Below, one piece after another: positions 24,642 through 33,302 of a stretch of 35,367 nt of DNA. How positions within the stretch are numbered: position 1 is the stretch's first letter; the number at the start of each line of letters is the position of its first letter. The translations under genes were made by a program, and so were the position numbers. The stretch lies in assembly GCA_002694885.1 (NCBI GenBank), contig NZNM01000146.1, forward strand, positions 1 to 35,367, written 5' to 3'. This stretch comes from Opitutaceae bacterium. Its GTDB lineage: Bacteria; Verrucomicrobiota; Verrucomicrobiia; Opitutales; Opitutaceae. Below the pieces are notes generated by a model. The model made no database searches, was not told the origin of the DNA, and saw only the letters and a list, made by a program, of their open reading frames with translations.

Positions 24642-25091
24642 ATGTCAAGAAATGGTAGACCCGATACTGGAGAGATCCACTATGATCTGCCATCGCCTTA
24701 TATTCCGCACGCCAATGGCTTGCTCCACTTGCCCCGATTCATCGCCAAAGCGAAACGCCACGTGAAAGGCGAATTGGGGAAGTCCTATTTGCGAAATTAC
24801 AAACGCGGATTCGATCGATTCTTATGCCTCCATCTAAATGTCGATCCAGATGGGATAGAAGAAATCGTTCGCTCAAGCGCAAACGATGAAGAAATTGACA
24901 AACGACTTGCTGAAATTCTTCCCGAAGACTTGGAGGTAGCCAAATGGAATCGCGAACTCGTGCAGAAGGGCATGAGCAAAATGGGCCGCGAATCGCTTGA
25001 GCAAACGAAAAACAAGATGGGGATCGCAGACCGAGATGACCTGATCAGCTTTGCCGACATGATAGAATTCGACGAAGAGCGAATCCCGTAA
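24642..25091 (+). CDS. DUF5069 domain protein
   Basis: 149 residues from ATG 24642. A GTG at 24618 lies inside the preceding hairpin and is less likely. NGLLHLPRFIAKAKRHVKGELG (about 25-46, in two parts GLLHLPRFIAKAK and RHVKGELG) is the family's defining segment. A helical domain follows, with an acidic NDEEIDKRLAEILPED stretch and VAKWNREL near 99-106. DUF5069 proteins are mainly found in Planctomycetes and Verrucomicrobia and have no known function. There is no signal peptide or membrane segment, so it is cytoplasmic. The glycosidase-like gene follows after 28 bases and may be cotranscribed. Confidence 0.8.
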   Translation: MSRNGRPDTGEIHYDLPSPYIPHANGLLHLPRFIAKAKRHVKGELGKSYLRNYKRGFDRFLCLHLNVDPDGIEEIVRSSANDEEIDKRLAEILPEDLEVAKWNRELVQKGMSKMGRESLEQTKNKMGIADRDDLISFADMIEFDEERIP

Positions 25092-25119
25092 TCAAATCTA
25101 TCCAGTACCAACTCCTCAT

Positions 25120-26667
25120 ATGAATGAACCAACCGATCGCGAATCCATTCTCACCTCTGGCACAGTCATTCCGGTTTTCGGCTGCCACGAAATTTCGTTT
25201 ACAGCAGGCCGCTTAGATTGTCCCGAACTGCCGTTAGTCGTATCTTACACGCTACCAAGCGGAGCTATCAAGACGACCCGCGGATTCGCAACCAGCGACG
25301 GGAAGATGAAAGCCCGCGCCTACGTGGACGAAGAAGGGTTCTGGTCCTGGGAGGCGAAGAACTATGAAGGTCGGCTTCTCGAAGCGGCTTCCTTCAAAGC
25401 AGTGGCGTCTTCGCTTCCCGGAAAGATCAGAATTTCCCCCGTAGATCCTCGCCAATTCCAATACGCTAATGGTAATTGGTATTTGCAATTTGGTGACAAT
25501 GAATACAGACTTCTCGATCGAAAAGAAGCTAAGTGGAAATCGTGCATCGACCAAGCGGCGCAAGCAGGATTCAATCGTCTTCGGGTTTGGCTCTGTCCAC
25601 CCGAGGACACTCTGTTTGATGCCGGTGGCAGTCGGCTCGATCTAGAGCTTTGGGAAGGCATAGAAGAGAGATTGCTGTTCGCATTGCGGCGACACCCTGA
25701 GCTGCAGTTCGAAATCTCCCTTTTCGGAGTCGACCACAATGAGCTCGCTCGCTATGGGGACGGAGACCCCAACGCGCATCTACGCATGCGCTACGCCATC
25801 GAACGGTTCGGGCCACTCCCCAATGTCCACTGGAATATTGCCAGCGATATGCCCGATTCTGATTCTTCTTTGCTTCAGGGAGCGGTAGCGGTTGCCCAAG
25901 CAATTTCGGAATCCGATCCATGGAATTCCTTGGTAACCGTCACCGGACAACGGTTCGAGCCACCTCCGCTAGGCGGTCAGAAGTCCATCGCCTTCCGATC
26001 TATCCAGTCGCTTGGCCAGGTCACTGGAGAAGCGGTAATATCCGCCCGCGCCGCAGAATCCAAGCCAATCGCCTTGGTCGAGGATCGATCAGAATACGCC
26101 TTGAAACCGCGATTCCCCAGGTATTTCTTCCGGCGCCTGTTTTGGAGCACCTTACTTTCCGGAGGCTTCCCAACCTACTCGGGACTCGATACCTCAAAAA
26201 GCTCGGATCGCGGTAACGCCTTTATCAACGGCTACTACGATGCTTGCAACTCGGGAGATCTCCGTTTTGGCGCCCACGATATTCTCAACATCCGCAAATT
26301 CTTCACGGAAACCGGAATTCGTCTAGAAAATTGGCGTCCTAACGACCTTCTCTCCGGAGACAATCCCCTCCTCGTCAAATCAGCTGTTTCGGGTGACGAA
26401 AGCAACGTAATCGCCTACATCGCCAATCCTCAATTTCACGAGAATCACAATCCCAATGGATTTGCCGGCAGTTATTCCGACGAAATAGCTGACGCCAACG
26501 AAACATTCACTACCTTCACTCTAGAACTTCCCTTTTCCGATGGCACAGCTAGTTGGTTTAACCCAGTATCTGGCGAGTGGCGAGGCGAGGCGCAAATAAC
26601 CCGGAATTCGACCACTTTACTCACACCGGAACCAGGCGATTGGATTGTTTGGGTAAAGCGAGCATAA
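25120..26667 (+). CDS. DUF5060/DUF4038-type glycoside hydrolase-like protein
   Basis: 515 residues without a signal peptide. An N-terminal beta-sandwich of about 100 residues (DUF5060-like) includes FTAGRLDCPELPLVVSYTLP and GFWSWEAKNYEG. It is followed by a TIM-barrel-like domain with QAAQAGFNRLRVWLCP (about 146-161) and NVHWNIASD (about 235-243). This last segment aligns with the conserved Trp and Asp segment of apiosidase-like DUF4038 enzymes. IALVEDRSEYA (about 316-326) may hold the second acidic residue. A C-terminal beta domain ends TASWFNPVSGEW and DWIVWVKRA. Such proteins act on plant or algal polysaccharide side chains. The lack of an export signal suggests a cytoplasmic substrate such as an imported oligosaccharide. 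Activity is unverified. Start ATG 25120. Confidence 0.72.
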   Translation: MNEPTDRESILTSGTVIPVFGCHEISFTAGRLDCPELPLVVSYTLPSGAIKTTRGFATSDGKMKARAYVDEEGFWSWEAKNYEGRLLEAASFKAVASSLPGKIRISPVDPRQFQYANGNWYLQFGDNEYRLLDRKEAKWKSCIDQAAQAGFNRLRVWLCPPEDTLFDAGGSRLDLELWEGIEERLLFALRRHPELQFEISLFGVDHNELARYGDGDPNAHLRMRYAIERFGPLPNVHWNIASDMPDSDSSLLQGAVAVAQAISESDPWNSLVTVTGQRFEPPPLGGQKSIAFRSIQSLGQVTGEAVISARAAESKPIALVEDRSEYALKPRFPRYFFRRLFWSTLLSGGFPTYSGLDTSKSSDRGNAFINGYYDACNSGDLRFGAHDILNIRKFFTETGIRLENWRPNDLLSGDNPLLVKSAVSGDESNVIAYIANPQFHENHNPNGFAGSYSDEIADANETFTTFTLELPFSDGTASWFNPVSGEWRGEAQITRNSTTLLTPEPGDWIVWVKRA

Positions 26668-26723
26668 TCGTCTTCTCGAATCGACGGCCCAGTCAGTCCT
26701 ACCGCCTTAGCTGCGGTCCAACA

Positions 26724-27191
26724 ATGGATAAGGCTCTCATCCTTCAAAAAATCATCGAATCATTGGAGGCCGATCTCGACCAGGCCACAGCCGCCGCCCG
26801 AGATTCGGCCGATTCCGCCACTCACGAGGAATCTAGATCCGAGGGCAAGTACGATACTCGAGGTCTCGAAACCTCCTACTTGGCTAGCGGACAGGCCCAG
26901 CATGCGCTGGAATTGAGGGAAACCCTGGCAGCCACTCGCGCGTTCGCGCCGCCTAAATTCGAGAGCGCTTCCCCAGTCGCGATAGGAGCCCTTGTGCAGA
27001 CGCTTTCCACTCAGGGGCGAGAACTCTTCTTCGTTAGTCCCGCTTCCGGGGGCATGGACATCCAAACCACTGACGGGCAGACGCTTACTGTAATTAGCCC
27101 CAAGTCTCCAATCGGACGCGAGCTAATTGGCAGCAAGGCGGGTGACCGCATATCCGCTGGCGGAGGAAAGACGGTCATCCGTGTTTCCTAA
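26724..27191 (+). CDS. GreA/GreB-like small protein
   Basis: 155 residues from ATG 26724. The frame extends upstream into the previous gene but without protein character. The N-terminus is a charged coiled-coil helix (about 1-70) with EESRSEGKYDTRGLETSYLA at 36-55. The C-terminus is an FKBP-like domain ending SPIGRELIGSKAGDRIS. This layout matches a family of Gre-factor relatives sometimes mislabelled 3-oxoacyl-ACP synthase. Gre factors insert a coiled coil into the RNA polymerase secondary channel to stimulate transcript cleavage, using acidic tip residues. The tip here is less clearly acidic, so an alternative role such as an Rnk-like regulator is possible. Confidence 0.75.
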   Translation: MDKALILQKIIESLEADLDQATAAARDSADSATHEESRSEGKYDTRGLETSYLASGQAQHALELRETLAATRAFAPPKFESASPVAIGALVQTLSTQGRELFFVSPASGGMDIQTTDGQTLTVISPKSPIGRELIGSKAGDRISAGGGKTVIRVS

Positions 27192-27211
27192 TTCAGGCGA
27201 TCAATGCCGCC

Positions 27212-28000
27212 CTACGGAATAATTAGCCGCATGCCCGGCTGCAGTTGAGATTCGCTGGGCAGTACGCCACGATTGGCATCCAAAATCTCCCTCCAACGAC
27301 TTGGATCGCCATACATTTGGCGGCTGATTTTGTACAAACTGTCCCTTTCTTGGACTGTGTAAATGCGACGCCCTTGGGAGGTTTGAGTATTGGGACGGTT
27401 CGGCTCCAGACGGTCGCGAGACTGCCCTATGGAATTGTCCACGATTCCACTCGATCCAGGAGTTTGCGAAAACGCGCCTGAAGAGAGCGCTCCACTGGAT
27501 TTCTGTTTCCGGAACTCCTGAAGCTGAATTTTCATAGACTCGCTCTCTTCGCGCAATTGCTCAATTGTATCCAATAATTTGAGACGATAATCCTGGGCGT
27601 CGACAGTCATTAGCAATTCCTTTTTCGCCGTGCTCACAAGATCTTCTACTCGCGCCATACCCGCATCCCGCTGAGACGATTGCCGCTGGCGTTGCTTGAT
27701 CGCTATGTATCGCTTGAAGTGGTAAATCGCGGAGATGGGGTCCTTTATATGGTTCAAATGTATCAGGCCCGCTTCCAAATGGGATTCCGGGGCAACACCA
27801 TCCCTCTTGGCGATGAGCTTGTTAAAGTTCGACAAGGCCTCGCTGTTGAGGTCCCGAGCCAGGAGGTCCTTGGCTCTCCTGTAGATCGGATCCTCGGTCT
27901 CATCCAGCACTTCAAGAGTCACGCTCTCCGAACAGCCATAAAATAGAGCCGCGGCCAGAAGAAGAAAAATATGTTTTGATGCCGAGAATGTTCTCATCAT
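27212..28000 (-). CDS. LysM-domain lipoprotein with coiled coil
   Basis: 262 residues from ATG 28000. The frame is open for 20 further codons upstream, but those would place the hydrophobic signal segment unusually far in. Residues 11-22 are hydrophobic and end in FYGC with Cys23, a plausible lipoprotein site. A helical TPR-like part (about 38-105) and a coiled coil (about 138-167) follow. The LysM domain at 212-262 (IYTVQERDSLYKISRQMYGD and MRLIIP) binds peptidoglycan. The protein is likely anchored in the outer membrane and touches the cell wall. AAGGAGG lies 11 bases upstream of the ATG, a slightly long spacing. It is convergent with the GreA-like gene and divergent from the sugar isomerase. 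Confidence 0.85.
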   Translation of the reverse strand: MMRTFSASKHIFLLLAAALFYGCSESVTLEVLDETEDPIYRRAKDLLARDLNSEALSNFNKLIAKRDGVAPESHLEAGLIHLNHIKDPISAIYHFKRYIAIKQRQRQSSQRDAGMARVEDLVSTAKKELLMTVDAQDYRLKLLDTIEQLREESESMKIQLQEFRKQKSSGALSSGAFSQTPGSSGIVDNSIGQSRDRLEPNRPNTQTSQGRRIYTVQERDSLYKISRQMYGDPSRWREILDANRGVLPSESQLQPGMRLIIP

Positions 28001-28011
28001 GCTTTCACTCG

Positions 28012-28018
28012 CCTCCTT
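28012..28018 (-). promoter_or_regulatory. Shine-Dalgarno of the LysM lipoprotein
   Basis: AAGGAGG on the minus strand lies 11 bases before ATG 28000 and favours that start over the upstream in-frame extension. Confidence 0.65.
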
Positions 28019-28119
28019 ATATGAGAGGGACTCTAGACCACATTCCAAGTCTAATACCATCTTTAACAGGGTATTAATCTAAAGCGAGCCCTCGAGCAGA
28101 GGATCGCATTTCTCCATTG

Positions 28120-29100
28120 ATGAATAACGACGAAATAATCGCCAAAGGTAGACGCTGCATCGACATCGAAGCGGAAGCCCTTCGTCAAACCAGCACCCGG
28201 CTAGGCGACGACTTCGCCCAAGTAGCCACCGCGGTTTTCACGATACTGAATGATGGGAAGAAGCTGATTTTCTCCGGGATCGGGAAAAGCGCGGATATCG
28301 CTCGCAAGCTCGTCGGCACCTTCAACAGCATCGGCGCCCCTTCCACTTTTTTGGATCCCGTCAATGCATTGCACGGCGATATGGGGCTCTGTCGCAAAGG
28401 CGATGCCCTCCTGGCTTTCAGCAATAGCGGGGAGACCGAAGAACTTCTTAAGCTGGTTCCTCTGCTCAAGCGCTTCGATACCTTGGCGATCGCCATAACC
28501 TCTAAATCCGATTCTACTTTGGCCATTCTCTGCGATTACTCCCTGACTTATTCAGCCGAGAAAGAAGCCTGCCCCCTCGACCTGGCACCGACTGCGAGCT
28601 CCACAGCATCCATGGCTATAGGCGATGCCTTGGCAATGGTCACGTTGGAATGGAGGGCTTTCAGTCGGGAGGATTTCGTGAAATTCCATCCCGGCGGTAG
28701 TCTGGGTAAATCGTTTGCCGCCAGCGTGGACGATATCATGCGCTCAGAGGGGCAGTATGCCCAGGCCTCCGACGACGCGACGTGCCAGGAATGCCTGGAA
28801 CGCATGACCAATTCAAACAGCGGCTGTATTGCCCTGACTGATTCTGCTGGGGCCCTCAGTGGTGTATTCACGGACGGCGATGCTCGAAGATTAATACTGA
28901 AAGACGCGAATTTTCTCGATAAACACGTATCCGATTACATGACACGGAACCCCATAACGATCAAACAGGGCTCGCTGGCTATAGAGGCGCTGCGGATATT
29001 CGAAGCTCAAAATATCGACGATTTGATCGTGGTAGATAGCGACGGGCGACCCGCGGGGGTCATTGATGGACAGGATTTGACAAAAGCTCGTATCGTCTAG
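28120..29100 (+). CDS. kdsD: Arabinose-5-phosphate isomerase (KpsF/GutQ type)
   Basis: 326 residues from ATG 28120, which directly follows a TTG codon. The SIS domain carries GIGKSADIARKLVGTFNSIG (about 53-72) and NALHGDMG (about 82-89), plus SNSGETEELL and FHPGGSLGKS. Two CBS domains follow (about 205-326) with VFTDGDARR and VIDGQDLTK. The enzyme converts ribulose 5-phosphate to arabinose 5-phosphate for Kdo synthesis, so the cell makes a Kdo-containing lipopolysaccharide or related glycan. The length matches the family. No other Kdo gene is adjacent. The neighbours, a LysM protein and a polyprenyl synthase, are envelope-related in a loose sense. Confidence 0.94.
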   Translation: MNNDEIIAKGRRCIDIEAEALRQTSTRLGDDFAQVATAVFTILNDGKKLIFSGIGKSADIARKLVGTFNSIGAPSTFLDPVNALHGDMGLCRKGDALLAFSNSGETEELLKLVPLLKRFDTLAIAITSKSDSTLAILCDYSLTYSAEKEACPLDLAPTASSTASMAIGDALAMVTLEWRAFSREDFVKFHPGGSLGKSFAASVDDIMRSEGQYAQASDDATCQECLERMTNSNSGCIALTDSAGALSGVFTDGDARRLILKDANFLDKHVSDYMTRNPITIKQGSLAIEALRIFEAQNIDDLIVVDSDGRPAGVIDGQDLTKARIV

Positions 29101-29293
29101 TCCAAGCCAAGGGTTGATAGTTCGCGGGCGACCTGGTACCACAACCATTGATATCTTACCGCAAAACCAGGCGGGGACGAACGAGTTAAACCATAATTTT
29201 TGTTTCGGAATTTTCGAAATCGCAGTCATGTTACGGATAAAATCGTCCCTCTAGGCTGATAGCCTCAGACGGACTGAAGTCAGAAAATCATCC

Positions 29294-30331
29294 ATGAGCC
29301 ACGCATCCAATATGCCTTGTCAGAGCAACCCGGAATTGCTGACTGAGCTATTCAACCTCCTGCAACCGCACTTGGCGGAACTGGACGATTTCCTGAAGAA
29401 GCAAATCGGCAGCTTCGAGGAGGAGATTCGCGATCATGTGGCCTACTGCATCGATACCAGTGGCAAACGTATTCGCCCGTCGCTAATTTTCTTCAGCGGA
29501 TGGGCAGGAGACAAGATCGTCAGCGAGAGGCTAGTGAAACTCGCTGCAGTGATCGAAACCGTGCATCTCGCAACATTGGTTCATGATGATATCATGGATG
29601 AGGCCGACATTCGTCGCAATCGGCCTACTGTGGCGAAGATTCACGGCAATTCCACGGCCGTGCTCCTGGGCGACGCTCTATTTTCCCATGCTGTCTATCT
29701 CGCCACCCAGTTTCCCACCTCGGAAGTGAGCGAGCGCGTCGCCATCGCTATGCGAAATGTTTGCACCGGGGAAATTCTGCAAACCATGCAGCGAGGGGAC
29801 CCGGACATTAGTCTGGCAACCTACCGGCGAATCATCGACCTTAAAACAGCGGAGTTGTTTCAGGTCGCCTGCTTTCTCGGCGCCCGCTTAGCGGATCGTC
29901 CGGAGGACTACGTTCAGGCTGTCGGGAAATTCGGGCGCCATCTGGGCATTGCCTACCAAATTTACGACGATCTCACGGACCTCATTGGCTCCGAGGAGAA
30001 GATCGGCAAGACTCTCGGTACGGATATTGCAACGGGTAAGCCGACCCTACCTATTATCCTCCTCAGAGAGAAATTGGATGATGAGGAAGAAGCTCGCTTA
30101 CGGCAAACTTTGTCCGGCGAATGCGATGCCGACATCGACTTTTGGCTTTCCAAGTTATCTGAAACCGGAGTGGTTTCCAACGTTCGGGAAGCAATATTCC
30201 AGGAGATCGAGAAAGCGCGTGGAAGCTTAGCCCCATTTTCCGGCAGCAGAGACGTCGAACTGCTACATACGCTAAGCGAATTGCTCTGGAACCAGGTCGA
30301 CGCCCTCCAGTCCCACCGGGTTACTGTCTAG
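29294..30331 (+). CDS. Long-chain polyprenyl diphosphate synthase
   Basis: 345 residues. GKRIRPSL is at 57-64. The first Asp-rich motif is DDIMDEADIRR (98-108), and the second is YDDLTDL (224-230) with Asp225, Asp226 and Asp229. The residues four and five before the first motif are small (Ala93, Thr94), which in this family allows long products such as octaprenyl or heptaprenyl chains. The enzyme condenses isopentenyl diphosphate onto an allylic primer, for quinone side chains or undecaprenyl-like carriers. The product length cannot be fixed from sequence alone. Start ATG 29294. There are 193 bases of upstream sequence with a small AGGCT-GAT-AGCCT hairpin, which may include its promoter. Confidence 0.93.
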   Translation: MSHASNMPCQSNPELLTELFNLLQPHLAELDDFLKKQIGSFEEEIRDHVAYCIDTSGKRIRPSLIFFSGWAGDKIVSERLVKLAAVIETVHLATLVHDDIMDEADIRRNRPTVAKIHGNSTAVLLGDALFSHAVYLATQFPTSEVSERVAIAMRNVCTGEILQTMQRGDPDISLATYRRIIDLKTAELFQVACFLGARLADRPEDYVQAVGKFGRHLGIAYQIYDDLTDLIGSEEKIGKTLGTDIATGKPTLPIILLREKLDDEEEARLRQTLSGECDADIDFWLSKLSETGVVSNVREAIFQEIEKARGSLAPFSGSRDVELLHTLSELLWNQVDALQSHRVTV

Positions 30332-30427
30332 ACGCGCTCCTCAGAAATTGTCGAAACTGACCCATATTTAACGATGGAGCCTAGACAATGCCTCTAAAGC
30401 GTGTAGCGTAACTCGAAAGTCCAGTCC

Positions 30428-31057
30428 ATGAGCTTAACCAAAGCCATCGCCAAATCGCTGGTTTCTTCTCCCGAAAGGCAGAAGGAAGCAGATGAGGATC
30501 TTGCCATCGTGGGCAAGATTCAGAATGGCGACGTGGACGCCTTCGATGCCCTGATTCTGAAATACCGGGAACGCGTCTACTCGGTAATTTACAATCTGAC
30601 CTCCAATCGAGAAGATGCCTCCGATTTGACCCAGGAAACCTTTATCAAGGCCTTCCAGTCGATCAACCGATTCAAAGGCAAGTCCAGCTTCTTCACCTGG
30701 CTCTACAGAATAGCTCTTAACACTTCACTCACTTATCTGCGGAAGAACAAGCTGCGACGGTTTTTCAGCTTCGAGAAGATGGTAGATGAGGATCATTCCG
30801 AAGGTTTCATCGAAAACATGACCGCTGACTCGGATTCAGACAAAGCAGCCCTGATGTCCGAGTTACAGGAAAAACTAAATGACGCCTTCCAAAAATTGTC
30901 CGTAAAGCACCGCACCGTCATCACACTCTTCGAGATCGATGGCCTAAGCCACAAAGAGATCGCTGAGATTGTCGGCGCATCTGTCGGCACTGTCCGATCC
31001 CGCCTCCACTACGCGAAACAATTTCTCCAAGGTGAACTGAAGGACTATCTGCGCTAG
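30428..31057 (+). CDS. ECF-type RNA polymerase sigma factor (RpoE-like)
   Basis: 209 residues. Region 2 (about 39-105) contains YRERVYSVIYNLTSN, DASDLTQETFIKAF and FTWLYRIALN, the typical ECF pattern. Region 4 (about 145-205) has LSVKHRTVITLFEIDGLSH followed by the helix-turn-helix EIAEIVGASVGTVRSRLHYAK. It should direct polymerase to envelope-stress-type promoters. It heads a tight three-gene cluster with a one-TM protein (13 bases later) and an HtrA/PDZ-like protein, resembling sigma factor, anti-sigma and periplasmic sensor arrangements. ECF factors often control their own operon. The 96-base upstream region contains GAAACT but no convincing -10, so autoregulation is not shown. Confidence 0.93.
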   Translation: MSLTKAIAKSLVSSPERQKEADEDLAIVGKIQNGDVDAFDALILKYRERVYSVIYNLTSNREDASDLTQETFIKAFQSINRFKGKSSFFTWLYRIALNTSLTYLRKNKLRRFFSFEKMVDEDHSEGFIENMTADSDSDKAALMSELQEKLNDAFQKLSVKHRTVITLFEIDGLSHKEIAEIVGASVGTVRSRLHYAKQFLQGELKDYLR

Positions 31058-31070
31058 ACTACCCTATCTG

Positions 31071-31649
31071 ATGCTCTCGAAAAAGCCTACAAATTCAGCT
31101 AATGAAGACCGCTTAAGCGAACTGATTCGCCTTAAGAAACTAGAGCGGCCCGATGGCAAGTTTTGGGATCGATTCGATAGGGAACTCCGGAATCGCCAGC
31201 TTACAGCGCTCGTCCAAACGAGATCCTGGAGAGAGCGAATCGGAAGCATGGCTTTGGTCGCTCTGCGCAAATCAGCTGTATTTGCGGCAATGGCCAGTGT
31301 CCTGGCTTTGGGGCTTTTAACCGCATATAAAACGGGCTTGTATCCAGGGGCAAATCTCGAGCCGCATAGTCAAACAGTAGAAACGCCTGTCGCTCAAAAC
31401 GAGAACCTCGCTGTCGAATCCCCTATTTTTGTAGTCGTTAATACAGCGACTTCGACTGGTAGCGTCGTAGCGGATGCATCGCCTGTCCATCTCGGATCCC
31501 CCACCTACGAGATGCACCGGATTACAAAGCAATCCGTTCCCGCCAGCTACCAAATCATGGCTGAACCCAAACAATTTAGGGCGAGTCAATCGACAGCTGA
31601 CCAGCAAAGCCTGGGCGCGAAAATCATCCGTACTGGAACCCATTTCTAG
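31071..31649 (+). CDS. One-TM protein, probable anti-sigma factor
   Basis: 192 residues, not recognised beyond its layout. A charged cytoplasmic N-terminus of about 58 residues includes RLSELIRLKKLERPDGKFWD and RFDRELRNRQLTALV. A single membrane helix (about 67-87, RKSAVFAAMASVLALGLLTAY) and a roughly 100-residue Ser/Thr/Pro-rich periplasmic tail follow. Short basic-acidic N-terminal helices before one TM are typical of membrane anti-sigma factors, though no zinc-binding HxxxCxxC is present. It starts 13 bases after the sigma factor and ends 3 bases before the PDZ protein, so cotranscription is near certain. The function is inferred from context. Confidence 0.7.
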   Translation: MLSKKPTNSANEDRLSELIRLKKLERPDGKFWDRFDRELRNRQLTALVQTRSWRERIGSMALVALRKSAVFAAMASVLALGLLTAYKTGLYPGANLEPHSQTVETPVAQNENLAVESPIFVVVNTATSTGSVVADASPVHLGSPTYEMHRITKQSVPASYQIMAEPKQFRASQSTADQQSLGAKIIRTGTHF

Positions 31650-31652
31650 ATC

Positions 31653-32714
31653 ATGGGCAGGTGGTTAACGCATCGCGCCTGGATTCGCGCGGGCGCTGCA
31701 GGACTGATTGGGTTAGCAATTTTCGGGGCCTTCCCGAATCAACAGGCCAACGCGACAGGAGCCATCCTCGACTTGCAGTCTACGATGCAAGCCATCTATC
31801 AAAGTCGTCAAGATGCCGTCGTTCGAGTCAAAGTGGCTACCGAAAAGCGAGAGGCCGACAAAGATCCTCAAGTCGTACTGCGAGTATTCTCCGGTTTCTT
31901 CATTAGCCAAAACGGACAGGTTTTGACTAGCCATTTGCCGCCCGATGAAACTACTCGGGTTTGGATCGAACTAAATGGCATCTCCTATTTAGCGGATGTC
32001 GTTGGAACGGATCCTCGAACCAATGTCGCGTTGCTGCAAGTAATCAATCTACCGAGAAATTTCGGTATCATAAATTTGGATCCAGAAAAAGAGAGGCGAG
32101 AGATTGGCTCTCTTGCTTTTGCAGTGACGAGTCCTCTCGACTTCAGACCTACACCCAAATTCGGCTTGGTCACGGGATTCGAAAGCCATTTCGCCGAGGT
32201 CGTGTTTCCCCTCACCTACACTCGCCTTAGTATTCCAATCGGTCCAGCAGAAGGCGGCTCCCCCGCCTTTGACGCAAGCAATGAGCTCATCGGAATCGTC
32301 ATGGCCACCCTGCCGGAAGTAGAGTCGTCTTATATCATTCCAACCAAAGCTCTAGCCCAAATTGTCGATCAACTGAAATCGTATCAGAAAGTAAGAAACG
32401 GTGTACTTCCCGTAGAGTTCGAAGAGAAAGCCGACGAATATAACATCGATCGACAAGTGCTGGTTAAATCGATCGTGGCGGGAAGCCCAGCCGAACGAAG
32501 CGGCCTGCAAGCCAAAGACCTTATTGTCGCAATCGATGGCCAACCCATCGCCAATCTTAACGATCTTCGAGATCGTGTGTTTTTCAAAAACCCGGGCGAC
32601 TTTCTTCTTTTCACCATAAAACGAGAAGACAGGGAACTGGAATTCGCCATTCTCTTGGAGCCGGAAGAAGACCACCTGCCAGAAAACGCTTCCAGCAACG
32701 TGTCGGGCAACTAG
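31653..32714 (+). CDS. HtrA/DegP-like PDZ protein with degenerate catalytic triad
   Basis: 353 residues. An N-terminal hydrophobic segment (about 13-26) is followed by QANA, giving a signal peptide or anchor. A trypsin-like HtrA domain (about 45-240) and one PDZ domain (about 250-337) follow. The PDZ domain has KSIVAGSPAERSGLQAKDLI and the substrate-groove region VLVKSI. The protease signatures are altered. VLTSHL (90-95) replaces the usual LTNxHV with the His shifted. DPRTNVALLQV (120-130) has Asn124 where HtrA has catalytic Asp. GPAEGGSPAF (197-206) replaces GNSGGPL, losing the nucleophilic Ser position. It is probably an inactive periplasmic sensor or chaperone. Its place after the sigma factor and putative anti-sigma suggests a role in sensing envelope stress. 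Confidence 0.82.
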   Translation: MGRWLTHRAWIRAGAAGLIGLAIFGAFPNQQANATGAILDLQSTMQAIYQSRQDAVVRVKVATEKREADKDPQVVLRVFSGFFISQNGQVLTSHLPPDETTRVWIELNGISYLADVVGTDPRTNVALLQVINLPRNFGIINLDPEKERREIGSLAFAVTSPLDFRPTPKFGLVTGFESHFAEVVFPLTYTRLSIPIGPAEGGSPAFDASNELIGIVMATLPEVESSYIIPTKALAQIVDQLKSYQKVRNGVLPVEFEEKADEYNIDRQVLVKSIVAGSPAERSGLQAKDLIVAIDGQPIANLNDLRDRVFFKNPGDFLLFTIKREDRELEFAILLEPEEDHLPENASSNVSGN

Positions 32715-32732
32715 TCGACCTGAACTTTGCCC

Positions 32733-33152
32733 ATGAGTTTCTACCAGAGCGAGCTGTCAGTCAGAACTACCGGGAAAGGCACCTACGACCTGACAGCGCA
32801 AACTCAGGAAGCCTTGGCCAATTCCGGGACTAGCAATGGTATTTGCGTAGTCTTTTGTCGACACACAAGTTGCAGTTTGGTGCTGATGGAAAACGCGGAC
32901 CCGTCGGCTAGACGCGATCTTGAGAACTATCTCGATCGGCTCGTGCCAGACGACGACCCGCATTTCACTCACACCTACGAGGGTCCCGACGATATGCCTA
33001 GCCACATAAAAATGGCCCTTACAAGGAGCTCCGAATCCATCTCTTTTAGGAATGGCAAATTGCAGCTCGGCACTTGGCAGGGACTTTTTCTATGGGAGCA
33101 TCGGGTACAACCCCACCAACGATCAGTGCTGGTTACAGTAATCGGGGAATAA
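32733..33152 (+). CDS. yjbQ: YjbQ family (UPF0047) protein
   Basis: 139 residues from ATG 32733. A TTG two codons upstream is possible but unlikely. Family signatures are FCRHTSCSLVLMENADPSAR (41-60), THTYEGPDDMPSHIK (79-93) and LGTWQGLFLWEHR (112-124). E. coli YjbQ has secondary thiamine phosphate synthase activity in vivo when overproduced, and the conserved His and Asp cluster binds metal, but the true role is unknown. It is cytoplasmic. It follows the PDZ gene by 18 bases, so it is probably read through from the sigma-factor cluster without an obvious functional link. Its stop is followed by the terminator of the convergent secretin gene. Confidence 0.93.
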   Translation: MSFYQSELSVRTTGKGTYDLTAQTQEALANSGTSNGICVVFCRHTSCSLVLMENADPSARRDLENYLDRLVPDDDPHFTHTYEGPDDMPSHIKMALTRSSESISFRNGKLQLGTWQGLFLWEHRVQPHQRSVLVTVIGE

Positions 33153-33240
33153 ACATATTCGCGATTCGTCAGGTAGCAGACGATCTACGAGCGCCCACAA
33201 TCCAAATACAAAATGCCCCCTTGGCCTGCGCTCCGCCTAT

Positions 33241-33276
33241 CAAAATAAAACAGGCCTCTTCCGAAGAAGAGACCTG
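33241..33276 (-). terminator. Rho-independent terminator of the secretin operon
   Basis: On the minus strand CAGGTCTCTTC-TTCG-GAAGAGGCCTG (33276-33251) forms an 11-bp stem with one T-G wobble and a stable TTCG tetraloop, followed by TTTTATTTTG. It sits 26 bases after the secretin stop. Confidence 0.9.
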
Positions 33277-33302
33277 CTGACTAAATTTGTATCGAGATAG
33301 AC

